From a bacterium (GTDB lineage Bacteria; Planctomycetota; UBA1135; UBA2386): 64,000 nt of DNA. Positions 9,576 to 19,600 of this stretch are shown in pieces. The stretch is from contig JAUILN010000007.1 in NCBI GenBank assembly GCA_030432695.1, forward strand, positions 186,001 to 250,000, in the 5' to 3' direction. Every line of letters starts with the position of its first letter. Position 1 is the first letter of the stretch. The notes beneath the pieces are model-generated. The model saw nothing but the letters and a program-made list of their open reading frames with translations. It ran no database searches and was not told the DNA's origin. A program made the position numbers and the translations under genes.

Positions 9576-9994
9576 TCCCCAACCGTCCTCGACCCGACGA
9601 GTCCGGCGTCGTGCTGATCCTGCTGTTGCTGGTCGTGGTGCTGGTGGGCACCGCCAGCCTGTCGATCGCTTCGACCAGCCGCGACACCTTCGCGGCGACC
9701 CGCCTCGACGCAGGGTCGATCGAAGCTCAGGCCGCACTCGACGGCGCGCTCGCGACCGCCCGTCATCGTCTGCGCACCGATCCCGGCTGGCGCGGCTCGA
9801 TCGAGACGATCGGCTCGCACCGGACCGAGACCACGGTGGATCCGATCGGCGATGGCTACCGCATCACGCTGTTCGCCGCCGGGACGGAGATCGGCGGGCA
9901 CCGGCTCGCCGCCGTCGCCGAACTCGGCGCGCCGCCGCGGGCCGGCGAACTCCCGATCGTGCGCGGCTACGCCGCGTCGACCCGGCACCCCTGA
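9572..9994 (+). CDS. Minor pseudopilin-like protein (GspK/PilX-type position)
   Basis: The product has 140 residues and begins MIPNRPRPDESGVVLILLLLVVVLVGTASL. This is a charged leader, a Gly, then a hydrophobic helix lacking the Glu at +5. That form is typical of the GspK/PilX type, which often reads RGxALL/V. The remainder is alpha/beta with ALDGALATARHRLRTDPGW, a pattern seen after the helix in GspK-like proteins. It is much shorter than canonical GspK (about 300 residues) and lacks its large inserted domain, so the assignment is by position and N-terminus only. It is the last gene of the six-gene operon. The next gene begins 387 bp later. Confidence 0.7.
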   Translation: MIPNRPRPDESGVVLILLLLVVVLVGTASLSIASTSRDTFAATRLDAGSIEAQAALDGALATARHRLRTDPGWRGSIETIGSHRTETTVDPIGDGYRITLFAAGTEIGGHRLAAVAELGAPPRAGELPIVRGYAASTRHP

Positions 9995-10381
9995 CCGGTC
10001 ACCGTCGCACGGTCCGCTCGGCTGGTCCACGCCACCGAGAGCATGAACCGTGGTTGTTCGTCGACGGCCGGACGGAGGCACGTCGAGGATCCGTCGATCC
10101 GGCGCCGCCGACCGCTGCGCCTCGCCACACGATCGCCGCGAATCGCGAGTTCGCGCCATCCCGGTGCGGTCGAGACTCCGCGTCGCTCCAGGCCACCTGC
10201 GGGTCGGGATCCCGACCGAACACCCGTTCGAATCGGGTCGGGAAAACCGAGCGCCCGTTACGGCACGTGCATTGCCCCGGCAGATCGTCCCACCACGCCG
10301 CGGCTCCGTGGTTCGATGGGGCGCCCGCTCGTCAGGGAACCTGCCTCCACCTGCCGCGCCCCGCGTGCTCGCTCTCGTGCC
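9995..10381 (+). other. 387-bp intergenic region between secretion cassette and repeat-protein array
   Basis: No convincing gene is visible: open frames across it are short and compositionally odd. It should contain the end of the secretion operon and the promoter of the first array gene. The only structured part is the palindrome at 10202-10242. Confidence 0.5.
10202..10242 (+). repeat. Nested palindromes between secretion cassette and array
   Basis: GGTCGGGATCCCGACC (10202-10217) is a perfect 16-bp palindrome. Its right half can instead pair with GGTCGGG (10236-10242), enclosing a GAAC/GTTC mini-stem with an ACCC loop. AAAA follows. It may be a terminator, an operator, or a switch between two hairpins. 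Confidence 0.4.
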
Positions 10382-13300
10382 ATGAATGCCTCCGTCCTCC
10401 CGCTGGTCGGCGCCTTCGCGCTGACTCTCGCGTCCACGTCCGCCCAGCAACCGGTCACCGACACCCTCCTGGTCGACATCGAGACCGGCAGTCCCGAGAA
10501 CCCCAACAGCTCGACGCCGGTCGCGGTCGGCGAATGGGGCGGAGCGCTGTGGTTCGCGGCGACCACGCGCGACGAGGGCCGTGAACTCTGGCTCACCGAC
10601 GGGACGCGTAGCGGCACGCGGCGGATCACCGACCTCGCCGCCGGCCTGCGCAGCAGCAACCCGATTGCGATCACCGCGCCGGTCGCCGGCAAACCGATGG
10701 CTCCGCAGTCGGTGCTCCCGAACGGCAAGGTGCTGTTCGCGGCCTCGGCCGACGGACTCGGCATCGAGCTGTGGACCATCGACCTCGCGACGCAGGTGCC
10801 GCAGCTCCTGCGCGACATCCATCCCGGCCCCGGCGACTCTGCGCCGCGCAACGGCGTGTTCTGGCAGGGCGAGTTCTGGTTCCTCGCCGACGACGGGCAG
10901 ACCGGCATCGAACTGTGGCGCACCGACGGCACCCGCGCCGGCACGGTGTTGGCCGATGACCTGGCGCCTGGCACGGCGAGCGTTCTCAACGGCTACGAGA
11001 ACCTGATCGCGGCCTCGGGGAAGCTCTGGTTCCGCTCGACCTTCGGCAGCAACCTGTGGGTCAAGGACGCTCCCGGCACTCCGGCGCGCATCGTGACCAA
11101 CGTCGGCCGCGCCTCGGCGGCGTGGCTGCACGGCGGGGCTGCCGGCGGCGGCCTGGTGTTCGTCAACGACGATCCGGTCGACGGCGACGAACCCTGGTTC
11201 AGCGACGGCACCGCTGCCGGCACGCGACAGCTCGCCGACCTCCAGCCGGGCCGCCGCGGCTCCGAGCCGTACTTCCTCGGCAGCGACGGTGCTCGGGTCT
11301 GGTTCCGGGCCGACGATGGTTCGCACGGCTACGAGCTGTTCGTCTCGGACGGCACTCCAAGCGGCACGCGAATCGTCGCGGACCTCCGGCCCGGCCCCTA
11401 CGGCGGCATGCAGAGCACCATCTACGCCCTGTTGGATCCGGTCTCCGGCGACCTGCTGTTCTCGGCTTCCGATGGCTCGACCGGCCTCGAGCTGTACCGC
11501 AGCGACGGAACCACCGCGGGCACGCGCATGGTGGCCGACGTCGATCCCGGTAGCCGCTCGTCGTTCCCCAGCGGCCTACGACTGGTCGGTCGCGCGGTCC
11601 TCTTCAACGCCGACACCCCGAGCCTCGGCCGCGAACTCTACGCCCACGACCTGCAGTCGGGCGCGACGCTGCTCCTCGACGACCTGTGGCAGGGCATCGG
11701 CCACTCGAACCCGGGCGTGTTCGGCGTCGCCGGCCAGACCATCCTGGTGGCCGCCTACACCGGCCGCGGCGGGATCGAACCGTGGACGACCCAACTGCAG
11801 CCCGGCACGGCGCGCCTGCTGCGCGACCTGTTCCCCGGCCCGACCAGCCGTGGCTCCCAGCCCGCGCTGCTCGGACGTTGGCGCGACAAGGCGTTCTTCG
11901 GCGCCTGGACCGAGCAGCACGGCACCGAGCTGTGGGCGAGCGACGGCACCGCCGCCGGGACCCTCCGGCTGACCGACATCATGCCCGGGATCGGCAGCTT
12001 CGATCCGGTGGCCCTCGGTGCCTGCGAGCAGGGCTTCGTGGTCACCAACCGCGGCGGCCTCGGTGGCTTCCAGCTGTGGATCAGCGACGGCACACCGGCC
12101 GGAACGACACGACTCCCGCACTTCGAAGGCAGCCGCCAGATCACCGGCCTCTACCTCGGCACCGCCCACCACGGGAAGGTCTACTTCGGCGTCCGGGAGC
12201 CGAGTGGCTACAGCACCTGGGTCAGTGACGGGACCGTCGCAGGGACCCTCGCGCTACTGGCCCCATCGCCCACCAGCTTCTTCAACGCGGCCGCAGGCTT
12301 GGGCGACCGACTCACCCTGGGCGCGGGCGAGTCTTCCTCGGCAACCGGCACCGAACCCTGGGTGACCGACGGGACTCCGGCCGGTACCCGATCGCTCGGC
12401 GACCTGAACCCGGGCAGCGGCTCGTCCTTCCCGGTCGGCTACACCGAGGTCGGTGGGGGCGCGGTGTTCTCCGCGTTCGACGCCGCGCACGGCCGCGAGC
12501 TGTGGTTCACCCGCGGCTCTCCGACCTCCACCGTGCTCGTGTCGGACATCCTGCCCGGCAGCGAGGGCAGTGACATCCGTGACCTCACGTCGGTGGGCGA
12601 CCGCGTGGTGTTCCTCGCGACCACGCCGACGACCGGCACCGAACTCTGGGTGACCGACGGCACGGCCGCGGGCACGGTGATGCTGGCCGACCTGGTGCCC
12701 GGCTCAGCCGACGCCTCGCTGCGCTACCTGCGGCGCGCGGGCGAGAGCACCGCATGGTTCTGGGCCGACCCGAACGGCACCGGCGATGAACTCTGGCTCA
12801 CCGACGGCACGCCAGCGGGGACCTTCCGGGTCAGCGCGGCCCCCGCCGCAGGCCAGCTCTACGCGCCCGATGCGACCTTCGCGCCGGGCGATGGCCAGCA
12901 CGTGGTGTTCGCCCAGGAGTCCGGACCGTTCGGCAACGAGCTCTGGACCAGCGACGGCACCGCCATGGGCACGCGCCCCCTGACCGACAGCAACCGCGGC
13001 CCGCGCCCGGCCAGCCCCTACGGCGCACTGCGCCTCGGCAACCGCCTGCTGTTCACCGCCGACGACGGCGAGCACGGCCGTGAGCTGCACTTGGTCGAAC
13101 TCGGCGCGGCTGGCGCGTGGGTAGCCTCGCCGTTCGGCGAAGGCTGCGGCACGGACCTCGGCTCCAGCGGTGTGCCGGTGCTCGGCAGCCAGTTCGACCT
13201 CGTGTCCACCTCGCCGCCGACCACTCCGACGGTGTTCGCGTTCGGCGCGATGCCCGCGTGGACCGACCTCGCGCCCGGCTGCGCGCTGCACCTCGCGACC

Positions 13301-13474
13301 CCGATCGCCGTCGCCGCGGCCGCCTCGGATCCGAGTGGCCGCACGGTGCTGAATCTGCCGGTTCCCAACCAGACCGCCCTGCTCGGCGATCTCCTGCACT
13401 TCCAGGCCTTCTCGCTCACCGCTGCAGGTCCGCTGCAGGGCAGCAATGGCCTGGAAGTGGTGATCGGCCGCTGA
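10382..13474 (+). CDS. ELWxxDGT-repeat exported protein, array member 1
   Basis: The product is 1030 residues. The ATG at 10382 opens a signal peptide (MNASVLPLVGAFALTLASTSAQ); the frame upstream to 10043 is discarded because it would bury this. After the signal comes PVTDTLLVDIETG, the array's N-terminal motif. Eighteen units follow, the first at residues 68-75 (ELWLTDGT). Each unit runs about 48-50 residues with the pattern ELWxTDGTxAGTxxVxDLxPG and a hydrophobic VWFxA strand. Units 2, 4, 8, 9 and 14 are degenerate (for example FTRGSPTST). The C-terminal domain begins near residue 919 with GEGCGT (Cys922) and APGCALHL (Cys967), then VPNQTALLGDLLHF and GLEVVIGR. The repeat is named in public annotation as ELWxxDGT repeat protein. 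A beta-propeller-like fold is my inference. Function is unknown. Confidence 0.9.
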   Translation: MNASVLPLVGAFALTLASTSAQQPVTDTLLVDIETGSPENPNSSTPVAVGEWGGALWFAATTRDEGRELWLTDGTRSGTRRITDLAAGLRSSNPIAITAPVAGKPMAPQSVLPNGKVLFAASADGLGIELWTIDLATQVPQLLRDIHPGPGDSAPRNGVFWQGEFWFLADDGQTGIELWRTDGTRAGTVLADDLAPGTASVLNGYENLIAASGKLWFRSTFGSNLWVKDAPGTPARIVTNVGRASAAWLHGGAAGGGLVFVNDDPVDGDEPWFSDGTAAGTRQLADLQPGRRGSEPYFLGSDGARVWFRADDGSHGYELFVSDGTPSGTRIVADLRPGPYGGMQSTIYALLDPVSGDLLFSASDGSTGLELYRSDGTTAGTRMVADVDPGSRSSFPSGLRLVGRAVLFNADTPSLGRELYAHDLQSGATLLLDDLWQGIGHSNPGVFGVAGQTILVAAYTGRGGIEPWTTQLQPGTARLLRDLFPGPTSRGSQPALLGRWRDKAFFGAWTEQHGTELWASDGTAAGTLRLTDIMPGIGSFDPVALGACEQGFVVTNRGGLGGFQLWISDGTPAGTTRLPHFEGSRQITGLYLGTAHHGKVYFGVREPSGYSTWVSDGTVAGTLALLAPSPTSFFNAAAGLGDRLTLGAGESSSATGTEPWVTDGTPAGTRSLGDLNPGSGSSFPVGYTEVGGGAVFSAFDAAHGRELWFTRGSPTSTVLVSDILPGSEGSDIRDLTSVGDRVVFLATTPTTGTELWVTDGTAAGTVMLADLVPGSADASLRYLRRAGESTAWFWADPNGTGDELWLTDGTPAGTFRVSAAPAAGQLYAPDATFAPGDGQHVVFAQESGPFGNELWTSDGTAMGTRPLTDSNRGPRPASPYGALRLGNRLLFTADDGEHGRELHLVELGAAGAWVASPFGEGCGTDLGSSGVPVLGSQFDLVSTSPPTTPTVFAFGAMPAWTDLAPGCALHLATPIAVAAAASDPSGRTVLNLPVPNQTALLGDLLHFQAFSLTAAGPLQGSNGLEVVIGR

Positions 13475-13475
13475 T

Positions 13476-13505
13476 CCGCCGCGGATTCTCGCGAACTCGC
13501 GGCGG
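13476..13505 (+). terminator. GC-rich hairpin after array member 1
   Basis: CCGCCGCG (13476-13483) pairs perfectly with CGCGGCGG (13498-13505) around a 14-nt loop. It starts one base after the stop codon. There is no U-tract, so it could equally be an mRNA-stabilising 3' structure. Confidence 0.45.
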
Positions 13506-13562
13506 TCGCCGGACGCAATACCCGGTAGCCCCGCCCCTCCTCTCCCCACGTCGGATCTCCCC

Positions 13563-16500
13563 ATGAACGCTCGCTGCCTGCTCGCTCTGCCGCTCCTCGC
13601 CGGCATGACGATCGCCCAGACCCCGCCCACGTCCGGCACGCTGGTCAGGGACATCCACACCGGGCCGCCGGCGATCGCGCTCGACTCCGATCCGGTGCTG
13701 CTCGCCGCGAATGGGACGACTGCGCTGTTCACCGCCAAGGACGGGGTGCACGGCCGCGAACTCTGGATCACCGACGGCACCCGTGCAGGCACTCGGATGC
13801 TCGTCGACTCGATCCCGGGTCCCGACCCAGGCGAGTTCGGCGGCGCCGTCGCCCTGCCGAACGGCCGCTTCGTGGTGATGGCCAGCTCACCCGCCACCGG
13901 CCTGGAGCCGCACGTCTACGACCCCGCCAACCCCGGGCTCCGACTTCTCGCCGACCTGACCCCGGGCGCCGAGGGCAGCGAGCCGACCAGCGTGGTCCTG
14001 TGGCAGGGCGAGGCCTGGTTCGCGGCCCGTAGCCCGGCCCTCGGGATGGAGTTCTGGCACACCAATGGCACCGTCGCCGGCACGCTTCCCGGCCAGGAGC
14101 TGATCGCTGGTCCCGATTCGACGGAGATCGATCCCGACCGCATCGCGGTGGCCGGCGGCAAGCTGTACTTCCTGGCAGGCTCGCCGGTCGGCGGGTTCCT
14201 GGCCTACTTCCTGTGGGTCAAGCCGGCTCGCAACACGCCGGCGTTCTCGCTCCGCCCGCACCAGTTCTCCTTGCGCTACCCGCGCGGCAGGCTCGCCGTC
14301 GACGTCGGCGGCAAGCTGCTGTTCACCGGCGAAGACCTGACGAGTGGCATCGAGCCCTGGATCACCGACGGCACGGTGGCCGGCACGCAGCTGCTCGCCG
14401 ACCTCGCCCCCGGCCTCGAGGACTCGTACCAGCAGCTGCTGGCCTGCGACGGACAGCGGGCCTGGTTCCTCGGCGAGACGAACGCGCTCGGTCGCGAGCT
14501 CTACGTGACCGATGGCACGCCCGCCGGCACCCGCCTCGTCGCCGACCTGAACCCGGGTATCCACGACGCGCTGAGCTACGGTTCGCGTGGCGCGATCCTG
14601 CCCGGCGGCGACCTGTTGTTCGGAGCGTTCGGTGGCAGCGCCGAAGGCATGGAGCTGTGGCGCAGCGACGGAACGCCGGCCGGCACCCGGCTCGCGGCCG
14701 ACCTGGTCCCGGGCACGTTCGGCTCCGAACCCGCCGAGATGCTGACCCTCGGGGCGAACGCCTACTTCCGGGCGAGGTCGAGCGACTGGCGCTTCGCGCT
14801 GTGGCGCTACGACGCGGCCAGCGGCGCGACCGTGCAACTCACATCCTCCACCCGCGCCGGCTCGAATCTCGGGATGCGGCCACTCACCGCGCTCGGCTCC
14901 GACCTGCTGTTCGCCGGCGAGGACGAGCGCTTCGGCCTGGAACCCAGCAGGACGGACGGAACCCCTGGCGGAACCGGCCTGGTCCGGGACATCCACGAGG
15001 ACCCGACGGGTGACAGCCGCATCGAGGCGTTGTTCCGGCACCGCGACCTCGCGTTCTTCGGAGCCGACGACGGGGTGCAGGGCAGGGAACCGTGGGTCAC
15101 CAACGGCACCGAACCGGGCACCGTCCCGCTCGGCGACCTGAGCCCAGGCATCCAGTGGTCGAATCCCACCGCGATGGCGAGTCTGCCGGCAGGCCTGGTG
15201 TTCCGCTGCGAGACCGGCGCCGCCCGCTCGCACGAGGTCTGGATCACCGACGGCACCCCGACCGGTACCCGCAAGCTGATCGGCTTCAGCCACGTGCGCT
15301 GGCCCGCGGAGATCTCCTCGTTCCAGGACCTCGGCGACTTCGCCTTGTTCGTCACGCACATCGACGGTCTGACTTCGCTGTGGCGGAGCGACGGCACCGT
15401 GGCCGGGACGACGGCCGTGGACGGTTGGCGCGACGACACCGACCTCGACATCGTCCTCCACTCGGCGAACGCGGGCTGGGCCTTCGGAGCCGCATCACGG
15501 CCCTCGATCGGCACGGAGCTGTTCGCTTCGGACGGCACCTCGAGTGGCACGCAGATCGTGGATCTCTACGCCGGCACGCCTGGGAGCTTCCCCTTCCAAT
15601 TCACGCCGGTTGCCGACGGCGCGGTGTTCGCGGTGTTCGAGCCCGTCGACGGCGTCGAACTCTGGTTCGCCGGTGGAAGGCCGTTCCGCACGCTTCGCGT
15701 GACCGACTCCGCGCCGGGCCCCGATGGCTTCCGCGTGCTGGATACGGCCTCGATGGGCGCGACCGCACTGGTGCTCGCCAGCGACCCGTTCCAATTCGGC
15801 CAGCGCACCTTCTGGCGCACAGACGGCACGCGAGCCGGCACCTTCCCGATCTCGACCAACGTTTCGCCGAACGCGATCGACAGTGCGAACCTGTTGACGG
15901 CTGCCGGCCACTCTGCCTGGTTCTGGACCCAGACGATGCCGGGCGGCCCGTACGAACTCTGGATCACCGACGGCACGCCCCAGGGGTTCCGCTCGGTGTG
16001 GACAGCGCCGGTCGGCAGCTTCCTGTTCCCAGATCCGGAGATCGCCGCACTCGGTGACGGCGTCGACATCGCGTTCACCCTGACGGACCCGACCCACGGC
16101 CGCGAGCTTTGGATCAGCGACGGCACCACCGCCGGCACGCGCCTGTTGACCGACATCACCGCGGGCAGCGGAGACTCCGAGCCGACCGGCGTGACCCGCC
16201 TCGCCAACCGCATCCTGTTCGCGGCTCGCAGTCCCGACGCCGGCATGGAGCTGCACGCGATCGACCACGCCGACCTGGGTGCTTGGGTCGCCTCTCCGTT
16301 CGGCGACGGCTGCGGCGCGACGGTCGGCTCCTCCGGCTCGCCGACCCTCGGAGATTCGTTCGCGGTCGTCGCGGAGTTCGCGCAGGCCAACGCCGCGACG
16401 GCGTTCCTGTTCAGCCCCACGGCTTCGTGGTCGCCCCTCGCACCGAGCTGCCTCCAGCACCTCGTCGCGCCCGACACGGTCGGCGCTGCCACGACCGACC

Positions 16501-16655
16501 CCACCGGCACCGCCACCCTGTCTTTCACGGTCCCCGTCCTGCCGGCGTTGGTCGGCGATCTATTGCACTTCCAGGCCTTCGCCGCGGTGCCCGGCGGTCC
16601 GCTGTTCGGAACCGTCGCTGCCTCGCCCGGACTGGAAGTGGTCGTCGGTCGCTGA
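13563..16655 (+). CDS. ELWxxDGT-repeat exported protein, array member 2
   Basis: The product is again 1030 residues. The signal peptide is MNARCLLALPLLAGMTIAQ, followed by PPTSGTLVRDIHTGPP. I count eighteen units. Unit 8 (ALWRYDAASGATV) has lost the DGT, unit 14 reads ELWFAGGRPF, and unit 16 ends DGTPQGFRSV. The last two features also occur in members 3, 7 and 10 and define one subfamily. The terminal domain reads GDGCGATVG ... APSCLQHL ... VPVLPALVGDLLHF ... GLEVVVGR. The gene follows member 1 after 88 bp containing a hairpin. Member 3 begins only 14 bp after its stop, so members 2 and 3 are probably co-transcribed. No catalytic motif is recognisable. Confidence 0.9.
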   Translation: MNARCLLALPLLAGMTIAQTPPTSGTLVRDIHTGPPAIALDSDPVLLAANGTTALFTAKDGVHGRELWITDGTRAGTRMLVDSIPGPDPGEFGGAVALPNGRFVVMASSPATGLEPHVYDPANPGLRLLADLTPGAEGSEPTSVVLWQGEAWFAARSPALGMEFWHTNGTVAGTLPGQELIAGPDSTEIDPDRIAVAGGKLYFLAGSPVGGFLAYFLWVKPARNTPAFSLRPHQFSLRYPRGRLAVDVGGKLLFTGEDLTSGIEPWITDGTVAGTQLLADLAPGLEDSYQQLLACDGQRAWFLGETNALGRELYVTDGTPAGTRLVADLNPGIHDALSYGSRGAILPGGDLLFGAFGGSAEGMELWRSDGTPAGTRLAADLVPGTFGSEPAEMLTLGANAYFRARSSDWRFALWRYDAASGATVQLTSSTRAGSNLGMRPLTALGSDLLFAGEDERFGLEPSRTDGTPGGTGLVRDIHEDPTGDSRIEALFRHRDLAFFGADDGVQGREPWVTNGTEPGTVPLGDLSPGIQWSNPTAMASLPAGLVFRCETGAARSHEVWITDGTPTGTRKLIGFSHVRWPAEISSFQDLGDFALFVTHIDGLTSLWRSDGTVAGTTAVDGWRDDTDLDIVLHSANAGWAFGAASRPSIGTELFASDGTSSGTQIVDLYAGTPGSFPFQFTPVADGAVFAVFEPVDGVELWFAGGRPFRTLRVTDSAPGPDGFRVLDTASMGATALVLASDPFQFGQRTFWRTDGTRAGTFPISTNVSPNAIDSANLLTAAGHSAWFWTQTMPGGPYELWITDGTPQGFRSVWTAPVGSFLFPDPEIAALGDGVDIAFTLTDPTHGRELWISDGTTAGTRLLTDITAGSGDSEPTGVTRLANRILFAARSPDAGMELHAIDHADLGAWVASPFGDGCGATVGSSGSPTLGDSFAVVAEFAQANAATAFLFSPTASWSPLAPSCLQHLVAPDTVGAATTDPTGTATLSFTVPVLPALVGDLLHFQAFAAVPGGPLFGTVAASPGLEVVVGR

Positions 16656-16669
16656 TCTCGAGAAGCAAC

Positions 16670-19600
16670 ATGTCGTACGATCCCATCTCCCGTGCGTTCA
16701 CCGGCGCACTGCTCGCCGGCGCACTGCTCACCGGCGCACTGCTCGCCGGCGGGCTCGCGGCCCAGGCCCCGGTCACCGAGACCCTGATCCGCGACCTGAA
16801 CCTGCAGCCCGGCACCCAACGGTACGGTTCCGGGGCACGCGTCCAGGAGGCCACTGCCTCGCGGCTGTGGTTCAGCGCCTTCTCCCCGTTCGAGGGCCGC
16901 GCGCTGTGGACCACGGACGGCACGCCGCGCAACACGCGCCTGCACTCCGACGTGTCGCCCGGGCCGGGTACAGGTGAAGTCCGCGGCGGCGTGACGCTGC
17001 CCAACGGTCGCTTCCTGACGATGGCCCAGTCGTCGATCTTCGGTCTCGAGCCGTTCGTCTCCGACCCTTCCCAACCCGGCCTGCAGATCCTCGTCGACCT
17101 CGTGCCCGGAACGGCCGGATCCGATGCGTCTGCGCCGGTGCTGTGGCGCGGCGAGGCCTGGTTCCTGGCGACGACGCCGGGCGCCGGCACCGAACTGTGG
17201 CGCACCGACGGCACGCCGGCCGGCACGCGGATGTCGAACGAACTGATCGGGGGACCCGGTTCCCACGAGTTCTCCGACGTCGGGCTCCGCGTGGTCGGCA
17301 GCGACCTCTACTTCGTCACTACCGACGCCACGCCGGCGCTATGGGTCAAGCGCCAGCCGGCCAACGCACCACGACAACTGGTGCTGCTGCCGGAGTTCGG
17401 CCGATCCACCCGTCCCTACCTCGGTGAGATCGGCGGCCGGTTGGTGTTCCCCGGCACGTCGGTGGACGGCACCGAACCCTGGATCACCGACGGCACGCCG
17501 GTGAACACCCGGCAGCTCGTCGACCTCGAGCCGGGCCCGCGCAGCTCCGATGCGTGGATCCTCGCCGGCGACGCGCAGCGCCTGTGGTTCGCCGGGAACA
17601 CCGATGCGACCGGCTGGGAGCTCTACCTGACCGACGGCACGACCGCTGGCACGCGGATGGTCGCCGACGCCTCGCCAGGCATGTTCGACAGCATCGTGGG
17701 GTCGTCCACCGGCGCGATCCTGCCCAACGGCGATCTGCTCTACTCCGCCGCGGGCAGTCAGACGGGCTTCCTCGGCGCGGAGCTGTGGCGGTCCGACGGC
17801 CTCACCGTCTGGCTCGAGGCCGACCTGTTCCCGGGACTGAACAGCTCCGAACCGCAGCACTTCCAGAACCTCGGCGGTCAGGTCTGGTTCAGCGCCGAGA
17901 CCGCGGCACACGGTCGCGAGCTGTGGCGCTACGACGACGCCACCCGGTCGGCGGTGCGGATGACCGACCTCGAGCCCGGACAACTCGACTCCGACCCCGT
18001 GCCGATGGCCTCCGTCGGTGGCCGCTTGATCTTCACCGCGAGCAGCCCCGGCACCGGCCACGAGCCCTGGGCGATCGATGCCGCGACCGGCACCGTGACG
18101 CTGCTCGCCGACATCTACCCGGACGAGACCGCCGATTCGCTGCCGCTCGGCTACCTGCGGCACCGCGACTTCCTGCTGTTCACCGCCAACGCCAACGAGG
18201 TCTGGACCACCGACGGCACCGACGCCGGCACGCGCTTCCTCAGGGCGCTGGGCAGCGGCGGGCGCCTGGCGCGCCCCGAGACCCTCGGCTCGCTCGGCGA
18301 GGTCGCCTTGTTCGGCGCGGCGACGGGTCCCAGCGGCGCCCTCGAGCTGTGGCGGACCGATGGAACCCCCACCGGCACAGCGGTGATCCCGGTGTCCCTC
18401 CAGGTGCCGGTGGGCGCGCGGTTCCGCCAGGGTGTGACGCTCGCCGACAGCATCGTGTTCACCACCGAGGCCTTCACCGAGACACGCCTCTGGCGCAGCG
18501 ACGGCACCGCGGCCGGCACCCGGGAGATCACCGGCCCGTTGCCGACGACCTCCGGCCTGACGCCGGTGACCGTAGGCGGTGATGGTCGCGCCTACGGCAT
18601 CGAGGAGGCGTCGATCGTCGGACGCCGACCGTTCGTCACCGACGGCTCCGCGGCGGGCACCCGGACCCTCGCGAACACTTCGATCCCGTTCGAGTTCGCG
18701 GGCCACCTGACTGCGGTCCCCGACGGAGTCGTGTTCGCGGCATCGACCCCGGGCCTCGGTGCGCAGCTGTGGTTCGCCGGGAGCAACCCGCCGACCCTGA
18801 TGCAGCTCACGACCCGAGCCACGTTCGGCACCAACGCGATGGTCCGCAGCGCCTGCCGCCTCGGCGGTGGCGCGCTGTTCTTCGTCCAGGATCTCGCCAC
18901 GGGGAGTTCGGTCTTCTGGAGCACCGACGGCACAGTCGCCGGCACCACGCCGATTGCCGCCAACCTGCCGCCCCTGGTCCTGCGGACGACCACCCTGCTG
19001 ACGTCCGCGGGTGAGGCGGCCTACTTCTGGGCCCGTAGCTCGACCACCAGCGGGTTGGAGCTGTGGATCACGGACGGCACGCCGAACGGATTCCGCCACG
19101 TGTTCACTCCGGTGACCGCGATCTTCGATCCGGTCGGCCTCTACCCCATCGGCGACGGCACCCACGTGGTGACCGCGCTGCAGGAACCCGCAAGCGGTCG
19201 CGAGCTGTGGATCAGCGACGGCACGACGGCCGGCACGCGCCAACTCACCGACTCGGCCACCGGAGCCGCCGACGCCAACCCCTTCCCGCCGGTCCGGATC
19301 GCCGACCGGTTGGTGTTCACGGGAAAGAGTCGACGCAGTGGCTACGAACCGCATGCGGTGCACCTCGAGCACACCGGCGCCCACGTCGCGTCGACGTTCG
19401 GCAAGGGCTGCGGCGCCACCGTCACGACCTCCGGCCGACCGACGCTCGGCACCGCGTTCTCGCTCGACGCGACGTTCTCCGCCAGCCGCTCGCCCACCGG
19501 CCTGCTGTTCGGCACGGAACCGGCGTGGTCCGACCTCGCCCTGGGCTGCACGCTGCACCTGCAACGCCCGCTCGCGCTCGCCGTGACCAGCACCGACGCC

